The translations under genes were made by a program, and so were the position numbers. The notes below the pieces were generated by a model. It worked only from the letters and a program-made list of their open reading frames with translations, was not told the origin of the DNA and made no database searches. Shown here one piece after another: positions 19,196-29,407 of a stretch of 64,000 bases of DNA. Source of the stretch: Candidatus Latescibacterota bacterium. GTDB taxonomy: Bacteria > Latescibacterota > UBA2968 > UBA8231. The stretch covers positions 1 through 64,000 of the forward strand of contig SLHA01000087.1 in assembly GCA_007136405.1 (NCBI GenBank). The letters run 5' to 3'. The first letter of the stretch is position 1. Each line of letters starts with the position of its first letter.

Positions 19196-21508
19196 TTACG
19201 CAGGATCCGCTTGCGGCCAAGGGAGACGGGCCCGCGCCGCGACGACCTGCCCCAGGCTGATGCCGCCATCATTGGGCGGAATCCGCTGATGCCAATACGG
19301 CCGGAAACCCTCTTCCTGCAGGCGATCGATGGCGCGTTCAATCAGATACTTGTTCTGCATGCACCCGCCCGTCAACACGACCCGTTCCAGGCCGGTGCGC
19401 TGAGCAACCAGTACGATGCCCTCGACAAGGGCATGGTGGAAACGGGCCGCCACGCGGCCCACCGCGATCCCGGCGGCAAGGTCGGCCAGCAACTGTCGCA
19501 CCAGTTCCCGCCAGTCCAGCACCCATGGACCGCCGGCGGGCTCTTCCGTCAGCGTCACGCCATACGCCGACGAGTCCGGTTGCACGACGTACTCGAGCGC
19601 CATCGCGGCCTGTCCTTCATGGCGCAGGCGTTGCCGCAGACCGCACAGCGACGCCACGGCATCGAACAGCCGGCCGACGCTGGAGGTCCGCGGCGCATTG
19701 AGCTGCCGTCGGAGCATCCGGCCGATCACCCGCAGTTCCTGTGCCGTGCACGCCTGAACCGGTGGCAGATGGTGCTGGTGCAGCGCAGCCTCTCCGTCCA
19801 GTTCGTACAGCAGTCCCAAAGCACACCGCCGCGGCTCGCGTACCGCCGCCTCTCCGCCCGGAAGGCAGAACGTGCGCATATGGGCCAACCGCTGGTAGTG
19901 CGGCGCCGAGGCCCGCATGAACTCTCCGCCCCAGATCGTCCCGTCCGGACCGTATCCCGTTCCGTCCCAGGACACCCCCAGGACCTCGCCATCCAGCTCG
20001 TTGTCAGCCATACAGGCCAGTACATGCGCATGGTGATGCTGCACGCGCAGGTGTGGACACGCGGGTCCGGCCAGCTCTTCGGCGGCATGCGTGGAGGCGT
20101 AGTCAGGATGCAGATCGGAAACCACTGCCGCAGCGGTGGCACCATAGAGCTTCTGCAGATCGGCAAGCGACCTTCGCAACGCCGCTTGCGCCTGAGGGGT
20201 CTCCAGATCGCCGACATGCTGGCCGACGAAGATACGGCGCCCCACCGACAGCGCCGCGGTGTTCTTCAGATGCGCGCCCAGCGCGGCAACGGACGGTCCT
20301 GCCAGTCCTGAGACCACGGGCAACGGCGCATATCCCCTGGCGCGGCGAAGGACCAGTTCCCTTCCGGCTATCACCCGGACGATGGAGTCGTCCACATGGC
20401 GGCAGATGGGACGGTCGTGTACCAGGAACAGATCCGCGATGCCGCCCAGACGTTCCAGGGCTTCGCGCTCGCCGGTGCAGATGGGCTCGTCGACGCGGTT
20501 ACCACTGGTGGCCACGACCGCGGCACGGAGGTCGTGCATGAGCAGATGGTGCAGAGGGGTATACGGCAGCATGACCCCCAGATGCGGGTTGCCCGGAGCC
20601 ACGGCGGGGGCCGGTCCCGCGGCACCCTGCTGCCGTTCCAGCAGTACGATCGGCGCTTCCGGCGCACACAGCAGGCGTTCCTCCAGCACGGACACCCGGC
20701 ACACGGCCCGTACCGCGGGCAGATCCGGGTACATCAGGGCGAAGGGTTTTTCTTCCCGGTGTTTGGCGACGCGCAGGCGTTGCACGGCGGCCTGATTGGA
20801 GGCATCGACCAGCAGCTGGAATCCACCCAGTCCCTTGAGTGCCACCACCGCCCCGGCGGACAACGCGGCTTCAGCCCGGCACAACGCCTCGTCTCCGGCG
20901 GCCAGGACGGTTCCATCCGCGTCCCACAAACCCAGACCAGGCCCGCACCGTGGACAGGCCGTGGGCTGGGCGTGGAAGCGACGGTCTGCGGGATCCTCGT
21001 ATTCGCGGCGGCAGACCGGGCACAGTTCGAAGGCAGCCATGCTCGTATTGTCCCGGTCATACGGTAGACGCTGGATGATGCTGAAGCGGGGTCCGCAGTG
21101 CGTGCAGTTGATGAACGGGTAACGGTAGCGGCGATCGCCAGGATCCAGCAGTTCGTCAAGGCACGCTGCGCAGGTACCGATATCCGGCAGGACCAGCGCT
21201 TCGGCAGCGCCGTGGGAGTTACTCGGTCGAATCCTGAAGTCCGCGTAGCCGCGGGGATCCAGATACACCGGCTCCAGGCTGTGGATGGCCGCCCGGGGTG
21301 GTTTGTCCGTGTCCAGGCGCAGGAGAAAGGCCGCCACGGCATCGGCCTCTCCTTCCACCTCGACCGTGACTCCCGTCGTCGAATTCATCACCCATCCAGA
21401 CAGGTGCAGCTCCTGCGCCAGGCCATACACGAAGGGCCGAAATCCCACCCCCTGCACCAAGCCCTGGATGATGGCGCGCATGCGTCGGACGGACGTGCCT
21501 GGCGTCAT
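19196..21508 (-). CDS. hypF: Carbamoyltransferase HypF
   Basis: acylphosphatase domain IQGLVQGVGFRPFVYGLA; CxxC zinc fingers; VQHHHAHVLACMADN. Confidence 0.95.
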   Translation of the reverse strand: MTPGTSVRRMRAIIQGLVQGVGFRPFVYGLAQELHLSGWVMNSTTGVTVEVEGEADAVAAFLLRLDTDKPPRAAIHSLEPVYLDPRGYADFRIRPSNSHGAAEALVLPDIGTCAACLDELLDPGDRRYRYPFINCTHCGPRFSIIQRLPYDRDNTSMAAFELCPVCRREYEDPADRRFHAQPTACPRCGPGLGLWDADGTVLAAGDEALCRAEAALSAGAVVALKGLGGFQLLVDASNQAAVQRLRVAKHREEKPFALMYPDLPAVRAVCRVSVLEERLLCAPEAPIVLLERQQGAAGPAPAVAPGNPHLGVMLPYTPLHHLLMHDLRAAVVATSGNRVDEPICTGEREALERLGGIADLFLVHDRPICRHVDDSIVRVIAGRELVLRRARGYAPLPVVSGLAGPSVAALGAHLKNTAALSVGRRIFVGQHVGDLETPQAQAALRRSLADLQKLYGATAAAVVSDLHPDYASTHAAEELAGPACPHLRVQHHHAHVLACMADNELDGEVLGVSWDGTGYGPDGTIWGGEFMRASAPHYQRLAHMRTFCLPGGEAAVREPRRCALGLLYELDGEAALHQHHLPPVQACTAQELRVIGRMLRRQLNAPRTSSVGRLFDAVASLCGLRQRLRHEGQAAMALEYVVQPDSSAYGVTLTEEPAGGPWVLDWRELVRQLLADLAAGIAVGRVAARFHHALVEGIVLVAQRTGLERVVLTGGCMQNKYLIERAIDRLQEEGFRPYWHQRIPPNDGGISLGQVVAARARLPWPQADPA

Positions 21509-21545
21509 GGTTCTCCCCGTTCGCCCGGGTGCAGGCGGTAGCCGC

Positions 21546-23441
21546 TCAGGAAGCGGCTGGCAACCGGACGGTAAAGCGGCTCCCCTGTCCGGGCTCGCTC
21601 TCCAGGGTCAGCTCTCCACTCCATCGCTGCACCAGGCGGGCGACGATGGACAGACCCATGCCGGTGCCCATCTCGCCCGTAGCCTTGGCTGCGTCCGTGC
21701 GGTAGAAACCCTGGAATACTCGCTCCTGGTCTTCCGGCTTGATGCCGATGCCCGAATCCTCTACCACTGTCACCACCTCCCGCGACCCGGACTCAACCCG
21801 CAGGATCACATGACCGCCGGGTGGAGTGTACTTGACCCCGTTGTCCAGCAGGTTGGCGTAGATACGCTCGATATCGTCCGCCTGAGCCATAACCGCTGCT
21901 TCCGGCGGTATTTCCACCCGCAACTCGACGCCTTTACCGGCGGCCCGGTCCGCAGCCGAGCTCAAGACGTCTGTCAGGCTTTCTTTCAGCCGCACCGGTT
22001 CGGCGTTTGTACCCGCCAACGGGCGCTGGGCCGCAGCCAGATCCAGCAGATCGCGAATCATGTCCAGCAACTCGTCGACTCGCTTTCTGCTGCGCTGCAC
22101 CAGGTCGGTCTGCTTGTCGTTCAACTCGCCCGCGTATCGCAGTGCATCGAGCATGCTCGTCATAGCCGCCAGGGGCGCTCTGAGCTGATGGTGCGTCACC
22201 CGGGCGAACCAGGCGCGCTCCTCGCTCAACGACTGTACCTCGGAGTATGCCTGGGCATTCTGAATGGCCACCGCGCCCAAGTTGGCCAGGTTGCGCAGGA
22301 AGCTGACCTCTTCCCGGCTGAATTCGCGTTCGTGATCCGCGTAGATCCGAATGCAACCGATGGCGCGCCCCTGGGACTGCAACGGTGCGCACAGGATGCC
22401 CCGGATACCCTCCCGGCGGGCTTCCGCGGCGTACTGTAGACGCGGATCCGTAGTGGCGTCACGCACCTGCACCGTCTGACCGCTCAGAGCCTCCGCGTCC
22501 ACACCGCTGCGCGCCACCTCCACCAGTCCCTTTTGCAGATACGTCTCGCTGAGTCCGTACGCCGCACCGATGCGCAGGTACTTGCCATCCTGTTCCAGCA
22601 GCCGGATGGAACAGGCTTTCATACCCATCAACTGAGCCCCGTACCGGGCGATGGTGCCCAGGATCTGTTCGACATCCAGCGTCGCGTTGACCACCTGGCC
22701 CAGCTCGTACAGCGCCTCCATCTCGGCATAGGCCTGTTCCAGCGCCTGTTGAGAAGCGAACAGCGACTCTTCCTTGCGACGCAGGGGTACCGTGATGGAG
22801 GTCGTCAGAAAGGCGGTCACCCCCCAGAAGACGGATAGCACCAGCCAGCGGAGCAGGTTGGCGGCGGAACCAACCGCAGGACCGACGAACACGACGCCGC
22901 TGCCGACAGGCTGCCACCAACCCGAGTGTTCCAGCACCGACAGCGCTCCGAGAAGAAGTACCGCCACAGCAGTCTGGACATAGCACGCGAACCGTGACAG
23001 GAGAATGGCAGCGATGATCAGGTGGAAGGTGAACGCCAGCGTGACCGGACTGTGCACTCCTCCGGTGAAATGGAGCAGCGCGATCAGAGCCATCCAGTCC
23101 AGGCCGATCTGCGCGTAGATCAGCCCCCGGTAGGCTCGGCTCCCGGGCTCTTGCACGGCCACGCGCTGGCTCAACGCCAGAAAAACCGCGTTGTACAGAG
23201 CTACCCACAGCCCAATAGCATACAGGGGGAGGGGCGCCAGGTCGACGACGAAAAACGTCGCCATACCCCACGCCCCGGCGAATATACCGGCAACAGCCAG
23301 CCAGCGGAGCCGGATGAACCACGTCAGCCGTTCCCGCAACTCCCGCTCGAGGGGAATGAGGGGTGGCCATGTACAGCTAGATCCCCGGTGCTCCACAGGC
23401 AGATGCCCCCGGGGCGGCTGCACCGGCGCGCCGCCGCCCAC
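21546..23441 (-). CDS. Membrane sensor histidine kinase with GAF domain (start uncertain)
   Basis: multi-TM N-terminus with LLHFTGGVHSPVTL, GAF region, THHQLRAPLAAM H-box, HATPase GTGMGLSIV. Confidence 0.85.
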   Translation of the reverse strand: MGGGAPVQPPRGHLPVEHRGSSCTWPPLIPLERELRERLTWFIRLRWLAVAGIFAGAWGMATFFVVDLAPLPLYAIGLWVALYNAVFLALSQRVAVQEPGSRAYRGLIYAQIGLDWMALIALLHFTGGVHSPVTLAFTFHLIIAAILLSRFACYVQTAVAVLLLGALSVLEHSGWWQPVGSGVVFVGPAVGSAANLLRWLVLSVFWGVTAFLTTSITVPLRRKEESLFASQQALEQAYAEMEALYELGQVVNATLDVEQILGTIARYGAQLMGMKACSIRLLEQDGKYLRIGAAYGLSETYLQKGLVEVARSGVDAEALSGQTVQVRDATTDPRLQYAAEARREGIRGILCAPLQSQGRAIGCIRIYADHEREFSREEVSFLRNLANLGAVAIQNAQAYSEVQSLSEERAWFARVTHHQLRAPLAAMTSMLDALRYAGELNDKQTDLVQRSRKRVDELLDMIRDLLDLAAAQRPLAGTNAEPVRLKESLTDVLSSAADRAAGKGVELRVEIPPEAAVMAQADDIERIYANLLDNGVKYTPPGGHVILRVESGSREVVTVVEDSGIGIKPEDQERVFQGFYRTDAAKATGEMGTGMGLSIVARLVQRWSGELTLESEPGQGSRFTVRLPAAS

Positions 23442-23449
23442 TGAATGGA

Positions 23450-23824
23450 TTACTTGAGTTTGGACTGCAGCAGGGACAGCAGCACATCGCTGTCCAGTGG
23501 TTTCTGCAGCACCCCGGACAGACCGAGCGATCGGGTATCGATCATGCGGCTCAGGTTGTCACCGGTGGAACTCAACATGAAAATCGGCGCGGTGTTGCCC
23601 ATGGCTTTGAGCTCGGTCACCAGCCCCGTTCCGGAGTCGATCTCCTCCATCATCAGGTCTACGATCAACGCGTCCGGGGAGGTCTCCACGTACCGGCGCT
23701 TGCCTTCCTCGGCGCTGCCGGCGGTCTTGACCACATAGTCGCTGGCCTCCAGCACCACCTTGAGGTACTCGAGGATGTCTGGATCGTCATCCACACACAG
23801 GATCACGTACTTTCCGTCTTGCAT
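23450..23824 (-). CDS. Single-domain response regulator
   Basis: ILCVDDDPDILEYLK; IVDLMMEEIDSG; LQKPLD. Confidence 0.88.
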   Translation of the reverse strand: MQDGKYVILCVDDDPDILEYLKVVLEASDYVVKTAGSAEEGKRRYVETSPDALIVDLMMEEIDSGTGLVTELKAMGNTAPIFMLSSTGDNLSRMIDTRSLGLSGVLQKPLDSDVLLSLLQSKLK

Positions 23825-24330
23825 TCTTTCTCTCCGTGCGATGCCACAGCGTGCAAACCGGCGGCAGCCTGGGCGAAACAGCGCTTCTCCAGCACCGGCA
23901 GCATGAACTGCAGCGCAGCCGTCAGATTGTCCCTCGCTCGCGGCGACAGTTGTTCTCCGAAATCATCGAACTCGTAGCCCCGTATGGCCAAGGCGTACGC
24001 CTCGACGACAGCACCGAAACATCCCCTGGCCAGAGCCAGCAGGCCATCCGGTTCCAGGCTGTGCGTACTGAACGTGGTGCGCGGACCCGGTAAAACCGGA
24101 CGAAAGGTGAAAGGCGCGCTCCCCCGCAACGTGGCATCCACGAATATCGCGTAGCGGTGCCGGGCCATGTCCGCGGCCAGCTCGACGTTCAACTGGTAGT
24201 CTACTTCCAACGTCACGCCGGGCAACTCCACGAACTGGATGTGTTCTGCAAAGGCGACACCCAGGCCGTCGTCCAGACGGCCCGGATTGCCGTAACAGAT
24301 CAGCAGCACATCGTTTGGGGCCGAAATCAT
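23803..24330 (-). CDS. Hydrogenase maturation protease (HoxW/HyaD family)
   Basis: LLICYGNPGRLDDGLGVAFAE; FVDATLRG; THSLEPDGLLAL; 4-bp overlap with hoxH. Confidence 0.85.
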   Translation of the reverse strand: MISAPNDVLLICYGNPGRLDDGLGVAFAEHIQFVELPGVTLEVDYQLNVELAADMARHRYAIFVDATLRGSAPFTFRPVLPGPRTTFSTHSLEPDGLLALARGCFGAVVEAYALAIRGYEFDDFGEQLSPRARDNLTAALQFMLPVLEKRCFAQAAAGLHAVASHGEKECKTEST

Positions 24331-25772
24331 CCCCGCGTCTTCCGATCTATCAATTGGCCGTCAGCGCCGACCATTTCCACGACCAGGGGCATCTGTCCCA
24401 TGGCATGAGTGGCACAGGAAAGACAGGGATCATACGCCCGGATCGCCACCTCCACGTGGTTCAGCATGCCCTCGGTGATCTCCGGTTTCCCACTGATGTG
24501 GTCCGCCGCGACCTTCTGCACCGCCCGGTTCATGGGCTCGTTGTTGCTTGTGGTGGAGACGATGAGGTTGGCCATCACCACCTGATCGTCCTCGTTGATA
24601 CGGTAATGATGGAACAAGGTGCCGCGGGGAGCCTCGATGATGCCCACCGCCTCGTCTCTCCGGTCTCCCTTGACCACCAGATCCTCGCCCTGCAGATCCG
24701 GGTCATGCAGGAGTTCCTGCATCTTCTCGCATGAGTGCAGCAATTCGATCATGCGAGCCCAGTGATAGGCCATGGTCACGTTGCACGGTTTACCGTCCGT
24801 AACCCCGGCGAATTCCTTGCGTTCGGCCTCCGCCAGCGGGGTGTCGAAGTAATCCGCGTTGTTGACCCGCGCCAGCGGCCCGACGCGGTACCACCCCGTC
24901 TCCGGTCCGAGCGACTTGATAAACGGGAACTTCATGTATGACCAGTCCCGCACCTCTTCCGCCAGATACTCAGTGTAAGCCTGATTGTCCACATGGTCGA
25001 AGATGATGTTTCCCTGCGCGTCCTGGGCCCGCAACCCCCCGTCGTAAATGTCGTAAGCCCCGTCCTGGCGAACCAGCGACAGATGGTTGGAGTCGAACGA
25101 GCCGAATCCGGCCAGGGTGTCCAGGTTTGCCAGGGTGTAATCCTTGGCCACTTTGACCGCTCCCTGGCTCCATTCCAGCATCTGGTCCATCTCCGCGAGC
25201 AGCGTGTCGCGCTCCTCGATGGTCAGATTCTTGTTGATGCCGCCGGGAATGGCGCCGGTGCCATGGATCTTCTTGCCGGCCGTGGCCTTGATCACTTCCT
25301 GTCCGTAACGCCGCATCATCACCCCCTGCACGGCCAGATCCGGGAACTTGGCCGCCACGCCGACGACGTTGCGCACGGCCACGTCGGCATCGAAGCCAAA
25401 GAGCAGGTCCGGCGACGAGAGATGGAAGAAGTGCAGGGCGTGGGACTGGAAAAACTGCCCGTGATGCATCAGCAGTCGCATTTTCAGGGCGGTCGGCGTC
25501 AGATTCTCTCCGCCTACCAGACGATCCACCGTCTTGGCCGCGGCCAGATGGTGGCTTACCGGACAGATACCACACAGGCGTTGCACCAGTACGGGCAGCT
25601 CCCAGTAGGGGCGCCCCTGAATGAACCGTTCGAAACCGCGGAACTCGACGATGTGCAGGCGCGCTTGCTTGACCCTGGACTCATCGTCGAGCAGGAGCGT
25701 GACCTTGCCGTGGCCTTCGACCCGGGTCACCGGTTCGATGACGATCTTCCTGCTTTCGGTTGTAGCTGTCAA
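24327..25772 (-). CDS. hoxH: NAD-reducing [NiFe]-hydrogenase large subunit (group 3d-like)
   Basis: L1 RLCGICPVSHH, L2 DPCLSCATHAMGQMPL with cleavable C-terminal extension. Confidence 0.93.
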   Translation of the reverse strand: MTATTESRKIVIEPVTRVEGHGKVTLLLDDESRVKQARLHIVEFRGFERFIQGRPYWELPVLVQRLCGICPVSHHLAAAKTVDRLVGGENLTPTALKMRLLMHHGQFFQSHALHFFHLSSPDLLFGFDADVAVRNVVGVAAKFPDLAVQGVMMRRYGQEVIKATAGKKIHGTGAIPGGINKNLTIEERDTLLAEMDQMLEWSQGAVKVAKDYTLANLDTLAGFGSFDSNHLSLVRQDGAYDIYDGGLRAQDAQGNIIFDHVDNQAYTEYLAEEVRDWSYMKFPFIKSLGPETGWYRVGPLARVNNADYFDTPLAEAERKEFAGVTDGKPCNVTMAYHWARMIELLHSCEKMQELLHDPDLQGEDLVVKGDRRDEAVGIIEAPRGTLFHHYRINEDDQVVMANLIVSTTSNNEPMNRAVQKVAADHISGKPEITEGMLNHVEVAIRAYDPCLSCATHAMGQMPLVVEMVGADGQLIDRKTRG

Positions 25773-25790
25773 AGCCGTCCTCCTGTCGGA

Positions 25791-26336
25791 TCAGTCGTAC
25801 TTGATGAGTTCATAGGGCAGTTCCAGCGGCTTGCCGTTCAAGAGCGCCACCAGCGCCTCCCAGATGGCGTCGGCCGGCGGCGGGCATCCCGGCAGGTGAT
25901 AGTCCATCTTCACTACCTCGTGGCACGGATACACCTTGTTCAACAACAACGGGATATCCTCGCTGTCCGGCACCTTGCCGGTGGCATTGAAGACCGTGGG
26001 CCCATTCAGGTAGGCTTCGTCCAGGCATTCCTTGAGGGAGATGGTGTTGCGCAGCGCGGGAATGCCTCCCATGGTGGCGCAGTCCCCCACGGACACCAGG
26101 ACGTCACAATTCTGCCGGAATTCCTGCAATACCACCACATTTTCCTCGTTGGCACACCCGCCCTCGACCAGCCCCACGGCGCACCGCTGGCTGATGTGCT
26201 TGATGTCGTTGATGGGGGAACGGTCGAAGTCGATCAGCTCGAAGAGTTTGAGGATCCTGTCATCGATGTCCAGGATGGACATGTGGCAGCCGAAGCAGCC
26301 AGCCAGGGATGTTGTCGCGATTATAGGTTTACCCAT
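25791..26336 (-). CDS. hoxY: NAD-reducing hydrogenase small subunit HoxY
   Basis: TTSLAGCFGCHMSILDID; VGDCATMGGIPALRN; HLPGCPPPADAI. Confidence 0.93.
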   Translation of the reverse strand: MGKPIIATTSLAGCFGCHMSILDIDDRILKLFELIDFDRSPINDIKHISQRCAVGLVEGGCANEENVVVLQEFRQNCDVLVSVGDCATMGGIPALRNTISLKECLDEAYLNGPTVFNATGKVPDSEDIPLLLNKVYPCHEVVKMDYHLPGCPPPADAIWEALVALLNGKPLELPYELIKYD

Positions 26337-26352
26337 TTCCGTTTCCTCTGTC

Positions 26353-27063
26353 TCACTTGGCTGCGGTGGTCTCGATGTCGGAACCGATCGGGACATGGTC
26401 GTAAGCCCGTCTGCCCACGGGAATGCGGAAGCCCTCGCGCTTGCGCAGGATGGCGCCCACGGGACACACGTCCACAGCCTTGTCCATCACGTCCAGGTTG
26501 GTTCCCGCCAGGTTGGCTTCCGAATTGAAGGCAATCCGTTTTTCCGGGCCACGGCCGACGAACTGGAAGACATTTTTGCCGTCCACATCGCGCGAAGCCC
26601 GCACGCAGCGGCCGCACAGCACACACCGGTTGCGATCGATGAATACGTCCGGGTGCGTGGCGTCCAGATCCCGATGCGGAAACAGATAGGGATAGCGTGG
26701 TGCGGTGATACCGAAGCGGTAAGCCAGAGCCTGCAGTTCGCAGTTGCCGCTCTTCTCGCAGAACATGCAGTAATGGTTGCCTTCCACGAACAGCATCTCG
26801 ATGATTTGCCGGCGTATCTCAGTCACCTTATCGGTGCCGCTTTCGACCACGGCGCCTGCTGCCACCGGCTGCGTGCAGGCCGACTGTGGCCGGCCGTCGA
26901 CCAGCACGGTACATACCCGGCAGCTGCCGTACGGTTGCAGATCCGGATGGGCACAGAGCCGCGGAATGTACATGTGGGCAGCTTCCGCCGCTTCCAGAAT
27001 GGTCTGCCCGGCGTCCGCCTCGATATCCTTGCCGTCGATCGTGAAAGTAATCTTGTCACCCAT
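26353..27063 (-). CDS. hoxU: NAD-reducing hydrogenase diaphorase subunit HoxU
   Basis: 2Fe-2S (CAHPDLQPYGSCRVC), HYCMFCEKSGNCELQ, 4Fe-4S CVLCGRCVRA. Confidence 0.93.
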   Translation of the reverse strand: MGDKITFTIDGKDIEADAGQTILEAAEAAHMYIPRLCAHPDLQPYGSCRVCTVLVDGRPQSACTQPVAAGAVVESGTDKVTEIRRQIIEMLFVEGNHYCMFCEKSGNCELQALAYRFGITAPRYPYLFPHRDLDATHPDVFIDRNRCVLCGRCVRASRDVDGKNVFQFVGRGPEKRIAFNSEANLAGTNLDVMDKAVDVCPVGAILRKREGFRIPVGRRAYDHVPIGSDIETTAAK

Positions 27064-27072
27064 GGTATTCCC

Positions 27073-28893
27073 CTATGCCTTGCTGAAATGGACCGAGGAC
27101 CGGCCGGTTATCGCTTCCGCTTCGGACATGGCGGACCGCACGTCGAAGGTCGACAGCAAGCCGTCGTCCTCCGCCTTCAACTTCGCCTCGTACAGCGGTC
27201 GGAATCTCTCCAGGGTTGTCAGGATGGGATTGGGAGATGTCTGTCCCAGGCCGCAGCGGCTGGCCAGCTTGACGGTCTCTCCCAGCTCCTGCAGGTACTG
27301 CAGATCCGCAGCGGTGCCCAATCCCTGGCGGACTGCGTTGAGACGCTTGCGCAACAGCACATTGCCGACGCGGCAGGGGGTACAGTAGCCGCAGCTCTCC
27401 TCGATGAAGAAGGCCATGAACTGGTCCACCACGTGGAGCAGGTCCCGGTCAGCACCGAAGATCATGATGGAGCCGCCCGTGGAGATGTCGTCGAAGCAGA
27501 TGCTACGGTCGAAATCCTCCGGCCCGACCATCTGGCCGCTGGGTCCCCCGATCTGCATGGCCGCAGTATCCACCGCTCCCGCCATACGCTGAACTTCCCG
27601 CAGGGAGATGCCGAACGGAACTTCGTATACACCCGGCCCCCGGCAATCCCCCGAAATGCTCAGCAGCTTGGTGCCGCTGCTGCCTTCCGAACCGATCTGC
27701 GCGAACCAGCCCGGCCCCTTCTCCAGGATGCGCGCCACACAACAGAAGGTCTCCACGTTGTTGACCGTGGTGGGTTTGCCCATGTAACCCTTCTCCGCCG
27801 GAAAAGGCGGCCGGTTCTTGGGATCGCCGCGCTCGCCCTCGCATGAGCTGAGCAGAGATGTCTCCTCCCCGCAGATGTAGGCACCGGCGCCCATCTGGAT
27901 CCGGATGTCGAAATCGAACCCCTGCTTGCCGCAGATGGACTTACCCAGGAGCCCCTGGCGGCGTCGCTCTTCCAGAGCGTGTTCCAGGTAGGCCCGCAGG
28001 TAGGCGTATTCGGCGCGCAGGTAGATGATCCCCGTGTTGGCACCGACAGCGTATCCGCCGATGGTCATGCCTTCGATCATCAGGTCGGTCGCTTCGGTCA
28101 GGATGACCCGGTCCTTGAAGGTCCCCGGTTCTCCCTCGTCCGCGTTGCAGACGACGTATCGATCCGTGCCCGCTGCGCGCCGGGTGAAGTTCCACTTCAT
28201 GCCGGTGGGAAAACCGGCACCGCCGCGCCCGCGCAGACGCGCCGTGTTGACATCCCGTATGACCTCTGCGGGACTCATGGCCAGCGCCTTGTTCAGGGCT
28301 TCTCCCGGCGTCATGTCCGCCAGAATGACCTGGTCACGGCGCCGGATGTGGTTGTGTACCATGGATTGGATCAGTTCATGGGCGTTGTTGCCGTCGCCGT
28401 ATTCCCGCACCAGTCGGTCAGGGTCCATGTACTCCAGCAGCGATCGGGCCACCTCACGGGCCTTGTCGCCGTTCAGTTCTGTCACCACCACATCGTTCAC
28501 CAGCGCTGCCGGCGCCTGGTCGCTCATACCGATGCAAGGGGTGTGCTCCAGGGTGATGCGGCCGTCCGCCGTGGTCTGTCCAACCCGTATACCCAGTTCC
28601 TCCTCGAACACCTGCCTCACCCGCTCTGCGCCTGCCATCTGGTCGATGATGTCGTCACACAGGCGGATGATCACCTTGCCTTTGGGGCGACTGGACAGGA
28701 AGGCATAAAAAGAGACCACGCTTTCCACTTCCACGCGGTGGCTTCCCGTTTCCGCCGCTATGACGTCCATCATCGCTGACGGGACGTAGCCGAATTCTTT
28801 CTGCACCGCCAGCACGATGTCCATCATGCGCGTACGATCACCACCGTGATCCTGGCAGATCCTCCTGACGGTTCCTGCTCGATTCTCGGTCAT
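27073..28893 (-). CDS. hoxF: NAD-reducing hydrogenase diaphorase subunit HoxF (NuoE-like N-terminus fused to NuoF-like domain)
   Basis: 606 aa; NuoE-like region then GRGGAGFPTGMKW, CNADEGEPGTFKDR, MGAGAYICGEETSLL, ESCGYCTPCR. Confidence 0.93.
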   Translation of the reverse strand: MTENRAGTVRRICQDHGGDRTRMMDIVLAVQKEFGYVPSAMMDVIAAETGSHRVEVESVVSFYAFLSSRPKGKVIIRLCDDIIDQMAGAERVRQVFEEELGIRVGQTTADGRITLEHTPCIGMSDQAPAALVNDVVVTELNGDKAREVARSLLEYMDPDRLVREYGDGNNAHELIQSMVHNHIRRRDQVILADMTPGEALNKALAMSPAEVIRDVNTARLRGRGGAGFPTGMKWNFTRRAAGTDRYVVCNADEGEPGTFKDRVILTEATDLMIEGMTIGGYAVGANTGIIYLRAEYAYLRAYLEHALEERRRQGLLGKSICGKQGFDFDIRIQMGAGAYICGEETSLLSSCEGERGDPKNRPPFPAEKGYMGKPTTVNNVETFCCVARILEKGPGWFAQIGSEGSSGTKLLSISGDCRGPGVYEVPFGISLREVQRMAGAVDTAAMQIGGPSGQMVGPEDFDRSICFDDISTGGSIMIFGADRDLLHVVDQFMAFFIEESCGYCTPCRVGNVLLRKRLNAVRQGLGTAADLQYLQELGETVKLASRCGLGQTSPNPILTTLERFRPLYEAKLKAEDDGLLSTFDVRSAMSEAEAITGRSSVHFSKA

Positions 28894-29047
28894 GTCAACC
28901 TCGTCTTCTCCGGACGCGGTGAGTAGAAAAAACGAACTGGCGTTGCACTGCTACACAATGAAAGAGCGCAACACTGCGGAAGCAAAAAAAGCTCCACATC
29001 GATGCTCAGTTGTGGTGGCCGGACCGCGATTCCGCCGGACCGGGTTA

Positions 29048-29092
29048 ACGTTATGAGTTTCACAATCTCGGAAATCATCTGCATCCCGGCAA
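29048..29092 (-). promoter_or_regulatory. Candidate hox promoter with single Rex-like box
   Basis: minus strand TTGCCG-N17-GAGATT with TTGTGA-AACTCA-TAACGT (29065-29048) sharing the last TT of the -10. Confidence 0.6.
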
Positions 29093-29345
29093 GGGGCGCG
29101 TCGACTGACAGCAACCCGGAGACGCCGCTGGCGACAGCCGCGCGCCAGTTTCTGCCTGCGATAACCGCGGCCAGGGGCCACAGCCTGTGCTGCCGGGAAA
29201 TACCACCGCCGCTTTTCTCTCAGGAGCAGTCTGGCCTACGGCCGGGAGAGCTTCCTACAACCATCCTACTCCGAAGTGAACCCATCAACGGCGCACTTAA
29301 GCGACGTTTCTTCCAGGTGCGGGCCGGCCACAGGCCGGGGGTTGC

Positions 29346-29407
29346 TTGACAGGCGAACAGACGGTGCTTAGCTTGTTAATCCTGTAACGTTGTGATTTTT
29401 TTCACAG
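29346..29407 (+). promoter_or_regulatory. Candidate promoter with 35-bp tandem Rex operator (orphan)
   Basis: TTGACA-N17-TAGCTT; operator TTGTTAATCCTGTAACGTTGTGATTTTTTTCACAG at 29373-29407. Confidence 0.75.

Noticed and set aside
24993-27846. Long plus-strand ORFs (511 and 604 aa)
   Set aside because: Antisense to hoxH/hoxY/hoxU/hoxF, which have diagnostic cofactor motifs.
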